Notes under the pieces: model-generated
Told to the model about the DNA's origin: nothing
Databases searched by the model: none
The model's input: only the letters and a program-made list of their open reading frames with translations
Source of the DNA: Candidatus Gastranaerophilales bacterium
GTDB lineage: Bacteria; Cyanobacteriota; Vampirovibrionia; Gastranaerophilales; Gastranaerophilaceae
Assembly (NCBI GenBank): GCA_900766355.1
Contig: CAAFVD010000099.1
Location: 1 to 50,388, forward strand
Reading direction: 5' to 3'
DNA: 50,388 bases
Shown here: piece after piece, positions 34,219 to 43,123 of the stretch
How positions within the stretch are numbered: position 1 is the stretch's first letter
Layout: every line of letters begins with the position of its first letter
Position numbers and translations under genes: made by a program

Positions 34219-36266
34219 TATTTAACCTCAAAGCTGTCACCAAAAGCATTTTTCATTGCTTCTATAAAATTACAATCATCAAAATTTACAAAATCATAAT
34301 TTTCATCATCTTCACAAGTATAACTATTGGCAAAAGTTATTTTTTCTATCTTTTTTATAAATGAAGTATTATCAACTTTTGCAGAACCTAACAAGGCTTG
34401 AAGTTTTTCCCAATCACTATAAAAATATTCATTCAAAAGCGGAAGAATACTATCAAACCAAATATCTTTGAGTTCATCTATTCCGTCATTTTGATGTGTA
34501 TTTTTGATAAAATAACTATGTCCGATTTGATGATCTCTATCTAACAAAGCAGATATTCTTTCATTCATTACTGCAAAATATTCATGGAAATTACAATTAA
34601 AATCTGCAACTAAATCAGCTTTTGGCATCATTTCTTTAAATTTAAAACGGCGCCTTAATGCAATATCAATAGATGCAATACTTCTATCAGATGTATTCAT
34701 TGTTCCCAGTATGTGTAGATTTTTAGGAACGGTAAATGGTTCTTTTGAATAAGGTAATGTTAATGTTAGATTTTCTCTTTTATCTTCTTCAATAAGAGTA
34801 ATCAATTCCCCAAAAATCTTTGAAATATTACCACGATTTATTTCATCAATAATAAGAACATGAGGTTTTAATTTTGTATTCTTAGAAATTAAATTATAAT
34901 TCTTTCTTAAATGGTCAATAATTGAATCATAATAATTAATCCAATCTTTTGTCTCTCGCACTTTCTCAAAATGTTTTTTTAAATTTTCTTTTGTTATAAC
35001 ACCTTGTTTGTTGAAATTATCAGTCATATAGATATTTAAATTATTGTTATTATTAACTTGCAAACCAAAAACTTTATGATTTTTTAATGTATATAACTTG
35101 TAATAATCATCTTCATCAACTTTGGAAACTTCATTTATAAAATTATTATAAACTTCATCAAAATTATCCGTAATTTTTTTAGTTGCATTTTTGCATATTT
35201 CTTTAAATATTCCATTTGAACCTTTATATGTTAATTTATCAACAGATTCGTCCCAAGCAGCTAAATCCGGTTTAATGCCTTCTACAAATTCTTCATAAGA
35301 GTATGATTGATGGAAAGTCACAAATTCAATTTGATGATTATCTTTTGCTTTATCAAATTCTTTTTTTACATCAAAATAGTTACTAACCTTTCCTTTTTCA
35401 TCATATTCAAGACAATTTGGATTAATTATCTCCATTGCTTTTATAACTGTATTATATGTTTTACCGGTTCCAGGAGGTCCATATAAAATCTGATTTAAAG
35501 GTTGCTTTTCTTCTTTCCTAGATGATTTCATAATTTTTACCTCCTGATCATTTTCTAATATTAAATCTAACAATTCTTTAGAGAAATTAAATAAATAACC
35601 TTGATTATAATCATAATTAACATTAAAAGGACCATATATAAATGATTTAATATTATTATTTTTCATAATATTTTTTATAACTGATTTTGGAATAGGTTTA
35701 TCTAATTCTTTATAGTCTAAAACAGCTTTATACCAATCATCATTTCCATTTTTTATAATTTCAGGATTTTTTATTACTGTAGAAATAGCATTAACTTGTT
35801 GATTAAAATAACTAATTACAACATCACCAATTTTTAATTCGTTTACACGCTTATGATGATGAAACTTATCCACCGGTGCTAATATATATTTTTTGTCTTC
35901 TTTTTGTTGTCCTTGACATACCCAGTAATATTTTTTTTGTGAATCGTTAAGCATATTTTCAACTCCAGCATATTGTTCTTCTATAAAATTCCTAAAACTT
36001 TTTAAAGCTCTTTTATAAGATACAATTGTGGAAGGATTTTTTCCTTCTTTTTCAAATCGTTCTCTTAAAATAGATAATAGATTTTCAAGGTTAGTATCAT
36101 TTCTAAAAGATTCCCAATAATTAATTCCTAATTCGTCGGCATGTTTTCGTGGATAATCTGCATCAGAATATTGAGTATCTGCATCAACTTTACTTAATTT
36201 ATTATCTGCTACCAGCTTATACAAATATTTTCTAAATTTTTCACGAATTACTTTAATATCTTCCAT
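34218..36266 (-). CDS. mcrB: McrB-type AAA+ GTPase with EVE-like N-terminal domain
   Basis: 682 residues. Residues 1-100 form a helical segment of unknown type. Residues 112-240 look like an EVE/PUA-like modified-base reader (KYYWVCQGQQ, KIGDVVISYFNQQVNAIS, FNFSKELLDLIL). The AAA+ motor follows: Walker A ILYGPPGTGKTY (263-270), FVTFHQSYSYEEFVEGIKP, Walker B HVLIIDEINRGNISKIFGEL, and the sensor block ILGTMNTSDRSIASIDIALR. McrB-family motors use GTP; the MNTSD motif is typical of them. The EVE-like domain would select DNA with modified bases. AAGGAAT precedes the ATG. A 17-base element shared with the AIPR gene lies just upstream. Confidence 0.88.
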   Translation of the reverse strand: MEDIKVIREKFRKYLYKLVADNKLSKVDADTQYSDADYPRKHADELGINYWESFRNDTNLENLLSILRERFEKEGKNPSTIVSYKRALKSFRNFIEEQYAGVENMLNDSQKKYYWVCQGQQKEDKKYILAPVDKFHHHKRVNELKIGDVVISYFNQQVNAISTVIKNPEIIKNGNDDWYKAVLDYKELDKPIPKSVIKNIMKNNNIKSFIYGPFNVNYDYNQGYLFNFSKELLDLILENDQEVKIMKSSRKEEKQPLNQILYGPPGTGKTYNTVIKAMEIINPNCLEYDEKGKVSNYFDVKKEFDKAKDNHQIEFVTFHQSYSYEEFVEGIKPDLAAWDESVDKLTYKGSNGIFKEICKNATKKITDNFDEVYNNFINEVSKVDEDDYYKLYTLKNHKVFGLQVNNNNNLNIYMTDNFNKQGVITKENLKKHFEKVRETKDWINYYDSIIDHLRKNYNLISKNTKLKPHVLIIDEINRGNISKIFGELITLIEEDKRENLTLTLPYSKEPFTVPKNLHILGTMNTSDRSIASIDIALRRRFKFKEMMPKADLVADFNCNFHEYFAVMNERISALLDRDHQIGHSYFIKNTHQNDGIDELKDIWFDSILPLLNEYFYSDWEKLQALLGSAKVDNTSFIKKIEKITFANSYTCEDDENYDFVNFDDCNFIEAMKNAFGDSFEVK

Positions 36267-36286
36267 AGACCATTCCTTTTTCTTTT

Positions 36287-36303
36287 AGGGTATCACAAAC
36301 ATG
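36287..36303 (-). promoter_or_regulatory. 17-base element shared by the mcrBC and AIPR upstream regions (copy 1)
   Basis: AGGGTATCACAAACATG on the plus strand, 21 bases upstream of the mcrB ATG. The identical 17 bases lie 21 bases upstream of the AIPR gene. On the coding strand it reads TGTGATACCC near its end, which could be an extended -10 box. Same orientation and same distance to the start in both places. Confidence 0.6.
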
Positions 36304-36440
36304 CGATTCAATAACAGTCCCTACATTATCTAAACACCAATCTTCAGATTATTCGTATTTTTCGTTACCCATAATAAAAATGTATATATAAATTACGATA
36401 AAACCAAACTTTGCAAGCATTCTGAACGCTAATTTAATAA

Positions 36441-37223
36441 TTATAAATTTTTGCAAGAAGTCCAGAATTCCTTTATGAAAATTAAAAGTCGTTCTTCTGC
36501 TTCCCAAAAATCTTTTGGATAAGTATATGTATATCCTTTATTATGCATAACCGAATTCCTAAAAATTCTTATTTTATCAATATCATTGAGTATAGCTTCT
36601 GTAAATATTTCTGGATAAGTTTCAAATATTTGTTGATAATGTGTAAAATCTAGTGAAAAAATTTCATTTTCTAAATTCTCATCAAAAAACGTATTTTTAA
36701 TTGAATGTCTAATTTTTATTTTATTCTTTAACAATGAACAAATACTACCATTATTCGATTTTACAAATAATAAAAAATTAATTAACTCCCTTAGCTGCAT
36801 TTCTAATTCATATATTTCTTTTGTTAATAGCCAGTATGCGTTTTTAATATTTGCATCTTCGTATTTTATAATTTGCACTATATTACTGTTTGATTTTATT
36901 GTTTCTACAAATAAATCCAAATATGTGATAAATTCATCAATTACGGAACCTGCCCCCCATTCAAAACCCATAGAAATTGTAGAATCATAATCTTCATAAT
37001 AAGCTTCTGTGTATTTAGAAAAATCTAAAATAATCCCCGTTAAATATAGATCAGCGCATTCCTTATTGTATGCGATTTTATACGCAACAGGCAATTCTTC
37101 ATTTTCATAATATGGTGGATGCTCTTCTGTTATTTTGACAGTTACAATTTTTATCGCATTTTCGATAACACTTATAAAACTTTTTTCATCAAGCTTGTGA
37201 ATAATCTGAAATTTAACTAACAC
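36441..37223 (-). CDS. HEPN-motif protein, probable RNase of the defence cargo
   Basis: 260 residues. The N-terminal ~150 are unrecognised mixed structure. The C-terminal ~110 are helical and end with DKIRIFRNSVMHNKGYTYTY, where Arg222-Asn-x-x-x-His227 fits the RNxxxH signature of HEPN ribonucleases. HEPN proteins often act as toxins that cut RNA during phage infection. No antitoxin-type partner is adjacent; the gene is alone between mcrB and the AIPR gene on the same strand, with gaps of about 170 and 150 bases. It has no strong ribosome binding site. The call rests on one motif. Confidence 0.6.
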   Translation of the reverse strand: MLVKFQIIHKLDEKSFISVIENAIKIVTVKITEEHPPYYENEELPVAYKIAYNKECADLYLTGIILDFSKYTEAYYEDYDSTISMGFEWGAGSVIDEFITYLDLFVETIKSNSNIVQIIKYEDANIKNAYWLLTKEIYELEMQLRELINFLLFVKSNNGSICSLLKNKIKIRHSIKNTFFDENLENEIFSLDFTHYQQIFETYPEIFTEAILNDIDKIRIFRNSVMHNKGYTYTYPKDFWEAEERLLIFIKEFWTSCKNL

Positions 37224-37375
37224 TCGTATTTTCTCTTTTTTAGTTCGTTATATTTGTCAATGATATTTTTATGGTAATTTTTACTACGAAATACAGTTCT
37301 ATATAAAATTAAATATATATTCAATTTTATTTTTTATTTAATGTACTAAACCTATATTCACATTATAAGGTAGAT

Positions 37376-39199
37376 TTATTCACCATCGGGAATGAGTTCT
37401 GGCAGGTCTTCTGCTCGTTCTTCTAAAATTCTCCTTCTTAATGCTTTCAAAAATTTATCACCTGTTAAAAGACTTCTGAAAGCAACATTTTCAACATCTT
37501 CTTTAGCTTCATCAACTTTACTTATAATAAATCGTTGAACTTTATCAAAATAGATGCTAAAATTATGTTCTTTTGTTTCATGTATTTGTGCATTCACATA
37601 ATAGCCTTTGCTAACTATTTGTTTAAATATTCTAATTATTTGTTCATCAGTATATTTGATATTTAGAAGCTCATTAATACCCCATAAAATATGATATTTG
37701 AAGTAGTATGGAGGATATTCATCTTTGCTTAATGTTTTTAGTTTGTCTTTAATTTTTATGTCTATATACGAATAAATATAATAACTTGCAAAGAGTTTAT
37801 AAAATTCTTCATCTGTTATAGTATTTGTTTTTTGTCCATTTACACCGAAAATTTTATAATAAAAACCATTTTCGGTTATATCCCACATCTTTTTAGAACT
37901 TAAATAAATATCAGGAGGATTCAAAAACATGCTGTAATATGTTTTCGCAATATTTTCCATTGAAATAGTTTTCTTTTTTGGTTCATTCAATCTTCGTTTT
38001 CGCTTATATGCAATATCCTTGGACATAGGATATTCTAGTGGATATTTTAATTTATAATCTTTTACCTTGTTTTCTATAGCGATTTGAATTTCATCATTAC
38101 TTCTGAAATCGATTGATTTAATAACAGTCTGACTATTGTTATTTTTAACAATGTTAAAAGCTAAACTGCTTTCTTTATCACCACTGGTATATTTGTCAGC
38201 TTTTACTATTTTTATTAGTACTTTTACATCACTTAAATCAATACTTTCGGATTCTTTTGCGATTGTCGTTAATGTTTGTGCACCATTGACGACTTGAAAT
38301 TTTGTACACGAGAGTTCTTGTTTTTCTTTGTTCCAGTAATAATCTTCACAAATAGCTGTTATACCATTATTGTAATAGAAAAATTTATCCGGTGTTTTTT
38401 CTATTGTTTCAATCATTCCTTTATTAACAGTATTTTTGCCCAACCATTGTCTAATATTCAAATTAAACAATCTTTCGCGATATTCTCTATTTTGGTATAA
38501 ACTTCTTAATTTGCTCCCCTTTTGTGTTATTAAAATAGTTTCATTTGGAGATATTGTATCTAATTCCATTACATCTTCATTACCTAAATTTAATATTATT
38601 CTATCCGGTGGATTATCCCTCATTGTTTTTATACTCTCATAGTCTGTTCTTAATTTTGTCGAATCGATAATTGAAAATTGAACATTTTCATTTTTGACAA
38701 GTGAAGTATAATATTCTTCTTCTTCGGTTGTTACTTTTTCATTTGTAACAAAGAATAAATTATATTCTAAATTTTTTTTATTTTTGATTTCAGCAAAATA
38801 TGCTTTTAATTCGGCATTACATGTATTTTTATAAAGGTCCGTTTTTATGCTTTCTGGTAAATTGATAAAATCTTGAATTTCTTTTAATGGTTTTGAATTA
38901 TATTTTGCTTGTATTATATAAACCTTATCGTCATCAATGGTTATAAAATCAATTCCTTTATCATTTGCATTATCTACAATTCCTTGTTCTATCGCATCAC
39001 TATCTATATTATATAATTTTTGGAAGATTTCATTTAAATAAAATTTAAGAAACAATGTTCCTTTTGTCTTTGTAGGCAGAGAATTTATGTCACCGGGGTT
39101 TCTCAAAGCATAGCCCATGTCATCGCTGTTAGCAATTTTTAGCATTTCTTCTAACATGTTATTTTTGAAAATATCATTCTTCTGTTCTTTTTTAGCCAT
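37376..39199 (-). CDS. AIPR-family abortive phage infection nuclease
   Basis: 607 residues. The N-terminal restriction-like fold has NDKGIDFITIDDDKVYIIQA with KY following (Asp84, Gln97, Lys99), a PD-(D/E)xK variant. The AIPR core follows: NPPDRIILNLGNEDVMELD, LFNLNIRQWLGKNTVNKGMI, DKFFYYNNGITAICEDYYW and FQVVNGAQTLTTIAKES. Proteins of this family give abortive infection or stand-alone phage resistance. It is full length with no breaks seen. AAAGGAGTAAAG precedes the ATG, and the 17-base element shared with mcrB lies just upstream, so it is likely a separate transcript under the same control. Confidence 0.87.
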   Translation of the reverse strand: MAKKEQKNDIFKNNMLEEMLKIANSDDMGYALRNPGDINSLPTKTKGTLFLKFYLNEIFQKLYNIDSDAIEQGIVDNANDKGIDFITIDDDKVYIIQAKYNSKPLKEIQDFINLPESIKTDLYKNTCNAELKAYFAEIKNKKNLEYNLFFVTNEKVTTEEEEYYTSLVKNENVQFSIIDSTKLRTDYESIKTMRDNPPDRIILNLGNEDVMELDTISPNETILITQKGSKLRSLYQNREYRERLFNLNIRQWLGKNTVNKGMIETIEKTPDKFFYYNNGITAICEDYYWNKEKQELSCTKFQVVNGAQTLTTIAKESESIDLSDVKVLIKIVKADKYTSGDKESSLAFNIVKNNNSQTVIKSIDFRSNDEIQIAIENKVKDYKLKYPLEYPMSKDIAYKRKRRLNEPKKKTISMENIAKTYYSMFLNPPDIYLSSKKMWDITENGFYYKIFGVNGQKTNTITDEEFYKLFASYYIYSYIDIKIKDKLKTLSKDEYPPYYFKYHILWGINELLNIKYTDEQIIRIFKQIVSKGYYVNAQIHETKEHNFSIYFDKVQRFIISKVDEAKEDVENVAFRSLLTGDKFLKALRRRILEERAEDLPELIPDGE

Positions 39200-39219
39200 A
39201 CTTTACTCCTTTTTATTAA

Positions 39220-39236
39220 AGGGTATCACAAACATG
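39220..39236 (-). promoter_or_regulatory. 17-base element shared by the AIPR and mcrBC upstream regions (copy 2)
   Basis: AGGGTATCACAAACATG, identical to 36287-36303, 21 bases before the AIPR ATG. Sequences on either side differ, so only this block is shared. Confidence 0.6.
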
Positions 39237-39258
39237 AATTTGAACATATTTTGAACAG

Positions 39259-39615
39259 TTATAAAACAGGGTTTGAATTAATTTGGCGGTTTATCCATTC
39301 CATAATTACTGAAACAAGATATTCTTGTTCAGTTTTGGTTAATTCTCTGTGTTGAGGGAATTTGTACCATTTTTCAATGCAGCCGCGACAGCAGGTAGCC
39401 GTTGCGTGTTGAGCGATAAAAACAGGATGACCTCGCATTGGAGTTTGTTTGCCATCATTTGCAGACTCTGCTGGAGCAACCCTATCCCGAATAAAATCGC
39501 AGGCATGAGAACGAATCTTATCAAGTCCTTTATCTTTGATATATTCTAGTTCTTTAGCTCTGAGTTTAAATCTGCTTCTGAACTTTGACTTTGCTAATTT
39601 ATTTAAAATTTCCAT
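39259..39615 (-). CDS. DUF4186 family protein
   Basis: 118 residues. The conserved core is GHPVFIAQHATATCCRGCIE with KWYKFPQHRELTKTEQEYL and VIMEWI, matching DUF4186. The Cys-Cys-x-x-Cys group and nearby histidines could bind a metal. The function of the family is unknown; it is common in phage and plasmid accessory regions. ATG 39615 is chosen over an upstream TTG at 39630. It starts one base after the stop of the preceding membrane protein gene, so the two are coupled. Confidence 0.82.
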   Translation of the reverse strand: MEILNKLAKSKFRSRFKLRAKELEYIKDKGLDKIRSHACDFIRDRVAPAESANDGKQTPMRGHPVFIAQHATATCCRGCIEKWYKFPQHRELTKTEQEYLVSVIMEWINRQINSNPVL

Positions 39616-39616
39616 T

Positions 39617-40054
39617 CTATTTAATTTCAACTGCTGGAACTGTCTTCATAACACCATTTTTTGCTTCATATTGATAAGTACCAACTTGTTTTAGACACTT
39701 TCCATTAGGAATAATTATTTTTTGTTCATCATAAAAATGGGTGTTTTCATCTCCCAGTATTAAAATCAAAATATCATCTAACTCAAATGACGAATCTAAT
39801 TTCTTTTTTGTATGAGCTAACGCTATATCAGGGCCAAGGGTTTGAAATATCTCGATCTTTTTTGCAGAACTTATGCAAGCTCCATCTTGCTCAAATAAAG
39901 TAAGGCCGGGATAACCTCCACTTGATTGGCTAGTTACACCAATAATAAAACCAATAATAATTTCAATTAATAATGTTGTAATCATACCTGCAATGAAAAT
40001 GAAAATATTTTTTTCATAATATTTGCCTCCTTTAACAAAAATTATCAAAAACAT
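39617..40054 (-). CDS. membrane-anchored hypothetical protein with apparent start-site frameshift
   Basis: An open frame with a hydrophobic N-terminal segment (NIFIFIAGMITTLLIEIIIG) and a soluble ~90-residue C-terminal part (CISSAKKIEIFQTLGPDIAL and onward). The best start is an ATG at 40017 eight bases after GGAGG, but it reads MKKIFSFSLQV then stops: it is out of frame by one base because the A-run after ATG has seven A. Eight A would give MKKNIFIFIAGMI in frame. The frame used here instead runs back to ATG 40054, inside the end of the HNH gene, without a ribosome site. No family recognised; in front of DUF4186 in one unit. Confidence 0.55.
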   Translation of the reverse strand: MFLIIFVKGGKYYEKNIFIFIAGMITTLLIEIIIGFIIGVTSQSSGGYPGLTLFEQDGACISSAKKIEIFQTLGPDIALAHTKKKLDSSFELDDILILILGDENTHFYDEQKIIIPNGKCLKQVGTYQYEAKNGVMKTVPAVEIK

Positions 40055-41105
40055 CGCCGCCAGTCCATTCTCTTCCACAAGCGATTGTATAATATTTATC
40101 TGCGCCGTCTTCTTCAAAACAACTACAATATAGCGAATGATAACACTTACCCTCGTTAACAGTTATTTCTGTTATATGCCAAGGCTTTATACTATCCTTA
40201 TTTGTTTGAACTGTTTGTACTATTATTTTTTGTTTTTCACTATTGTATTCAAATTTTGTAATTTCAGATGTAAATAATTCACTTTGATATAATATTTTTC
40301 CAACTTCAAGATTTGATAAATATTCTTCAAGCATATTTATTTTAGCTTCAGATGGACAACAAGGAAATTTTGTAGGTGTTCCCCAAGTTTGATAAGCATT
40401 CGCTGTTAAGGATTCTTTGAAAGATTCTTCATAATAATTATTTATTAAATCAAAATTACTGTGTTCCTCAGTAGGTGGCTGAAAAACCCATTCGCCCATA
40501 CTTGTTGTTATGTTTCTATTTTTATCTTGAATATTAGATATTTTCATTAATTGATCATATAATTTCTGATTTTCTTCATTCATTTTAGGTTCTTTGTTTA
40601 ACCATTGTTCTTGTCTTTTATGAAAATTCTCTGCTTCTTCCTTTGTTGTTGGGCGCATCCACGATGTATCTTGATTTTCACTAGTATATTTATGCAATTT
40701 TTCCCAATTATTCTCTTTTAATTCTTCTATTGAACAACCTGTTATATATTGTAATTTATCTATTGTATGAGGATTATTCAAAATATTTTCTTCCTTTGTA
40801 ATCCAACGTAAATTTTCAGGTCTATTATTTTGTTTATTAGTATCTATATGATCAACTATATATTCTTTTGATAAATTTTCTCCATGAAAAGCAGTTGCTA
40901 CAATTCTGTGGATACTTTTACTTGCAATATATAAATATCCGTGATTTCCAATTTTCCCAAAAGTCCACTTGTTATCTAGTATTCTTGGTCTTGCACTATC
41001 TTTCGGATGTCTTAATACAGCACCATTATCCCTCACGCAATATTTTTCCCCTTGGTACACACATTCCTTTTCAACTTCAAAATCATTTATATCAATTTTG
41101 GACAT
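40032..41105 (-). CDS. HNH homing-type endonuclease-like protein with unknown C-terminal domain
   Basis: 357 residues. The N-terminal ~110 carry the NUMOD4/HNH_3 pattern of phage homing enzymes: NGAVLRHPKD, then IHRIVATAFHGENLSKEYIV, then DHIDTNKQNNRPENLRWITK (Asp-His...Asn...Asn). The C-terminal ~240 are not recognised and contain several cysteines (FPCCPSEAK, YHSLYCSCFEEDGADKYY), perhaps a metal site. AAAGGAGC precedes the ATG by eight bases. It follows the three transposition genes on the same strand after 136 bases. It could be a free-standing homing nuclease or a cargo effector. Confidence 0.8.
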   Translation of the reverse strand: MSKIDINDFEVEKECVYQGEKYCVRDNGAVLRHPKDSARPRILDNKWTFGKIGNHGYLYIASKSIHRIVATAFHGENLSKEYIVDHIDTNKQNNRPENLRWITKEENILNNPHTIDKLQYITGCSIEELKENNWEKLHKYTSENQDTSWMRPTTKEEAENFHKRQEQWLNKEPKMNEENQKLYDQLMKISNIQDKNRNITTSMGEWVFQPPTEEHSNFDLINNYYEESFKESLTANAYQTWGTPTKFPCCPSEAKINMLEEYLSNLEVGKILYQSELFTSEITKFEYNSEKQKIIVQTVQTNKDSIKPWHITEITVNEGKCYHSLYCSCFEEDGADKYYTIACGREWTGGDVFDNFC

Positions 41106-41241
41106 GTAAAATGCTCCTTTATCAAATTATTATAACTAAAACATAATAATTATAATAAATAGCTGTGTCATATATGGACATAGTAAAATTAAATATCAAA
41201 TATGTACCATCTCATAAATTAGGTTCAGCTGGACATCGAAG

Positions 41242-42441
41242 TTAGGGTTGAGTTCTTTCCACAAAAATACGGCGAGGTGGTGGTTGAGGTATTTTCGCAT
41301 ACTTGCCATAAACTTTTTTGCGGTATAGAATGTTATACATTCTTCGTGCTTCTTTTACTTCTTCAGGTCGTTGCTGTCTTATATGTTTACTGGTATTAAT
41401 TGGTTTTCGTGTAACATAAACTTTATTGTTGTAACAATAAATATAAATAGACACGTCATCCATAAAGCTTCTAACTTGAGGACATTGTGGATCTGGTTCA
41501 AAATAATTTAATAATTCTTGATAATATTTATCATAAATTTTTGCTCGAATGTATTGATAAAAAGTTTCCGTTGTTGTGTTTCCAATATTTGCTATTTTTG
41601 CAGTTTGAGAAGCGGGAATTCCAAAACAAAAGCATTTATAAATAATTTCGATTTGCTCTGTTGTAGCTACGTTATAGACTTTCGGCAGACGATTAAGATT
41701 CCTGCGAACTTTGGGTTCTTCGTTTTTATTATCTGGCATGAAATATTTAGGAAATATTCCCATCATACCTTCTGTTTGGTATTTTTTGCGTTTGGAATGA
41801 AACGCAGAATATGAAAGTTTTAGCTTTGGATTTTTTAAAGGGATTATTTCTAAAAAACTCCGCAATTCTCTGCAATTCATACCCTCGGTTAGTTTAAAAA
41901 GTTTTAGGTATCTATATATAAACTCTTTGCCTCTGTCTGAAGCCACAATATACAAGCGTTCTTCCTCTTTGTTATGGAAAAGTTTTTTGACCTCTTTATC
42001 CATTGCTTGCCGTTCGGAATCCTCTAAAAAATCGTATAGCTTAAGCGACGAGCGTTTAATCAAATACTTTCCATCTAAATCAGGCTCTTTATTAGGTTTT
42101 ACGATGTAATTACCTTTTAAACAATTTCTTTTAACGGTTTCTTCCTGAATATTCAGCAGTCGAGCAACCTCGGGTATCGTGAGCCAAATATCTGAGTCAC
42201 TGCTTTGACTTGTGTGGACTGGTTTATTCACACGCTTTTTAAAATTTGTATATAGATATTCTGTATTTGATATCTTTTTAATTTGATTCAAAGTTTCTAA
42301 ATCATTAAGTGTTTTTTGAATTATTTTCTCATTTTCTTCAAGCATTGGAAGAATGTCAGGCAGAGTAAATTTATTAAGCCCCTTTGCTATTTTAAGAATT
42401 TTCATTTGTAAGTTCAATTTATTCTGCGTCAGCATCGTCAT
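41242..42441 (-). CDS. third transposition-operon protein: MuA-like DNA-binding modules without DDE domain
   Basis: 399 residues. Residues ~1-60 form a helical segment. Residues ~75-130 are a MuA-N-type winged helix (DIWLTIPEVARLLNIQEETV, then KRNCLKG), matching the DIWINVETLAKLKN start of the neighbouring transposase. Residues ~190-235 (RSFLEIIPLKNPKLKLSYSA, FHSKRKKYQTEGMMGIFPKY) resemble the second DNA-binding module of MuA/TnsB proteins. There is no DDE catalytic domain; the rest is basic. AAGGAGGTG eight bases before ATG 42441 fixes the start, 23 bases inside the end of the MuB gene, so it is tightly coupled. It may bind transposon ends or choose targets, as TniQ/TnsD does in Tn7-type elements. 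Confidence 0.7.
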   Translation of the reverse strand: MTMLTQNKLNLQMKILKIAKGLNKFTLPDILPMLEENEKIIQKTLNDLETLNQIKKISNTEYLYTNFKKRVNKPVHTSQSSDSDIWLTIPEVARLLNIQEETVKRNCLKGNYIVKPNKEPDLDGKYLIKRSSLKLYDFLEDSERQAMDKEVKKLFHNKEEERLYIVASDRGKEFIYRYLKLFKLTEGMNCRELRSFLEIIPLKNPKLKLSYSAFHSKRKKYQTEGMMGIFPKYFMPDNKNEEPKVRRNLNRLPKVYNVATTEQIEIIYKCFCFGIPASQTAKIANIGNTTTETFYQYIRAKIYDKYYQELLNYFEPDPQCPQVRSFMDDVSIYIYCYNNKVYVTRKPINTSKHIRQQRPEEVKEARRMYNILYRKKVYGKYAKIPQPPPRRIFVERTQP

Positions 42442-43123
42442 TTTTTAGCACCTCCTTCAATGTTATTTCGTCTATTTCTTTTATACCGTTTGATTTTGCG
42501 ACCTGTTCAGCTTTGCTGATAGTTTTTACCAATTGCCTGAATCGATTTGTGCGAATGTATAAAAGTTTTTTGGCACAATCCGTAAACTGAACTTCTGATA
42601 ATTGGTCGATTATTGAAGTTATATCTTGTTTAGAGAACGGCTCAAATTTTATAATTTCTAATAATCTGTCATATAAATGCTTGTGACTTTGGAGCCTTTT
42701 GTTTGCCGTACCCATCCCGACTAAAACAATAGGAACATTTGTTTTGTCGTGAATGTCCCTTAAAGTTTCAACCGCCCGAGAATCAATAGTCAAATAGTCC
42801 GTTTCATCTACAATTATGGTTCTTGGGGTTTTGATTAATTGAGATATAACTTGATTGAAGATATCCGAGAACTTGTTATAAGGAATCTCGCCTAATTCTT
42901 CAACCATCTCTTCTAATAACCACCTAGCAGACATGAGATTGGCACTCCTGATTAGTATTGCATCATTTTGTGCAGCCCACCAGGTAATTGCGTAAGTTTT
43001 ACCAAGACCGGGTTCGCCATAAACAAGTCCCATCCCTGGAACTCCGTCTTCTCTTTCTTTCAGACGGTTCATCATCGAGATTAATTGTTTTACGTTTTTC
43101 GTTTTTACGAAGATCTTTTTCAT
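42419..43123 (-). CDS. MuB-type AAA+ ATPase, transposition target protein
   Basis: 234 residues. Walker A is VYGEPGLGKTYAI (36-43), Walker B is RTIIVDETDYLT, and a sensor-like VPIVLVGMGTANKRL follows. The length and domain match MuB/TnsC-like ATPases, which coat target DNA in the presence of ATP, recruit the transposase and give target immunity. AAGGAGCGGTA precedes ATG 43123, whose first base is the last base of the transposase stop (TAATG), showing translational coupling. An in-frame extension to 43183 lies inside the transposase gene and is not needed. Confidence 0.88.
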   Translation of the reverse strand: MKKIFVKTKNVKQLISMMNRLKEREDGVPGMGLVYGEPGLGKTYAITWWAAQNDAILIRSANLMSARWLLEEMVEELGEIPYNKFSDIFNQVISQLIKTPRTIIVDETDYLTIDSRAVETLRDIHDKTNVPIVLVGMGTANKRLQSHKHLYDRLLEIIKFEPFSKQDITSIIDQLSEVQFTDCAKKLLYIRTNRFRQLVKTISKAEQVAKSNGIKEIDEITLKEVLKNDDADAE

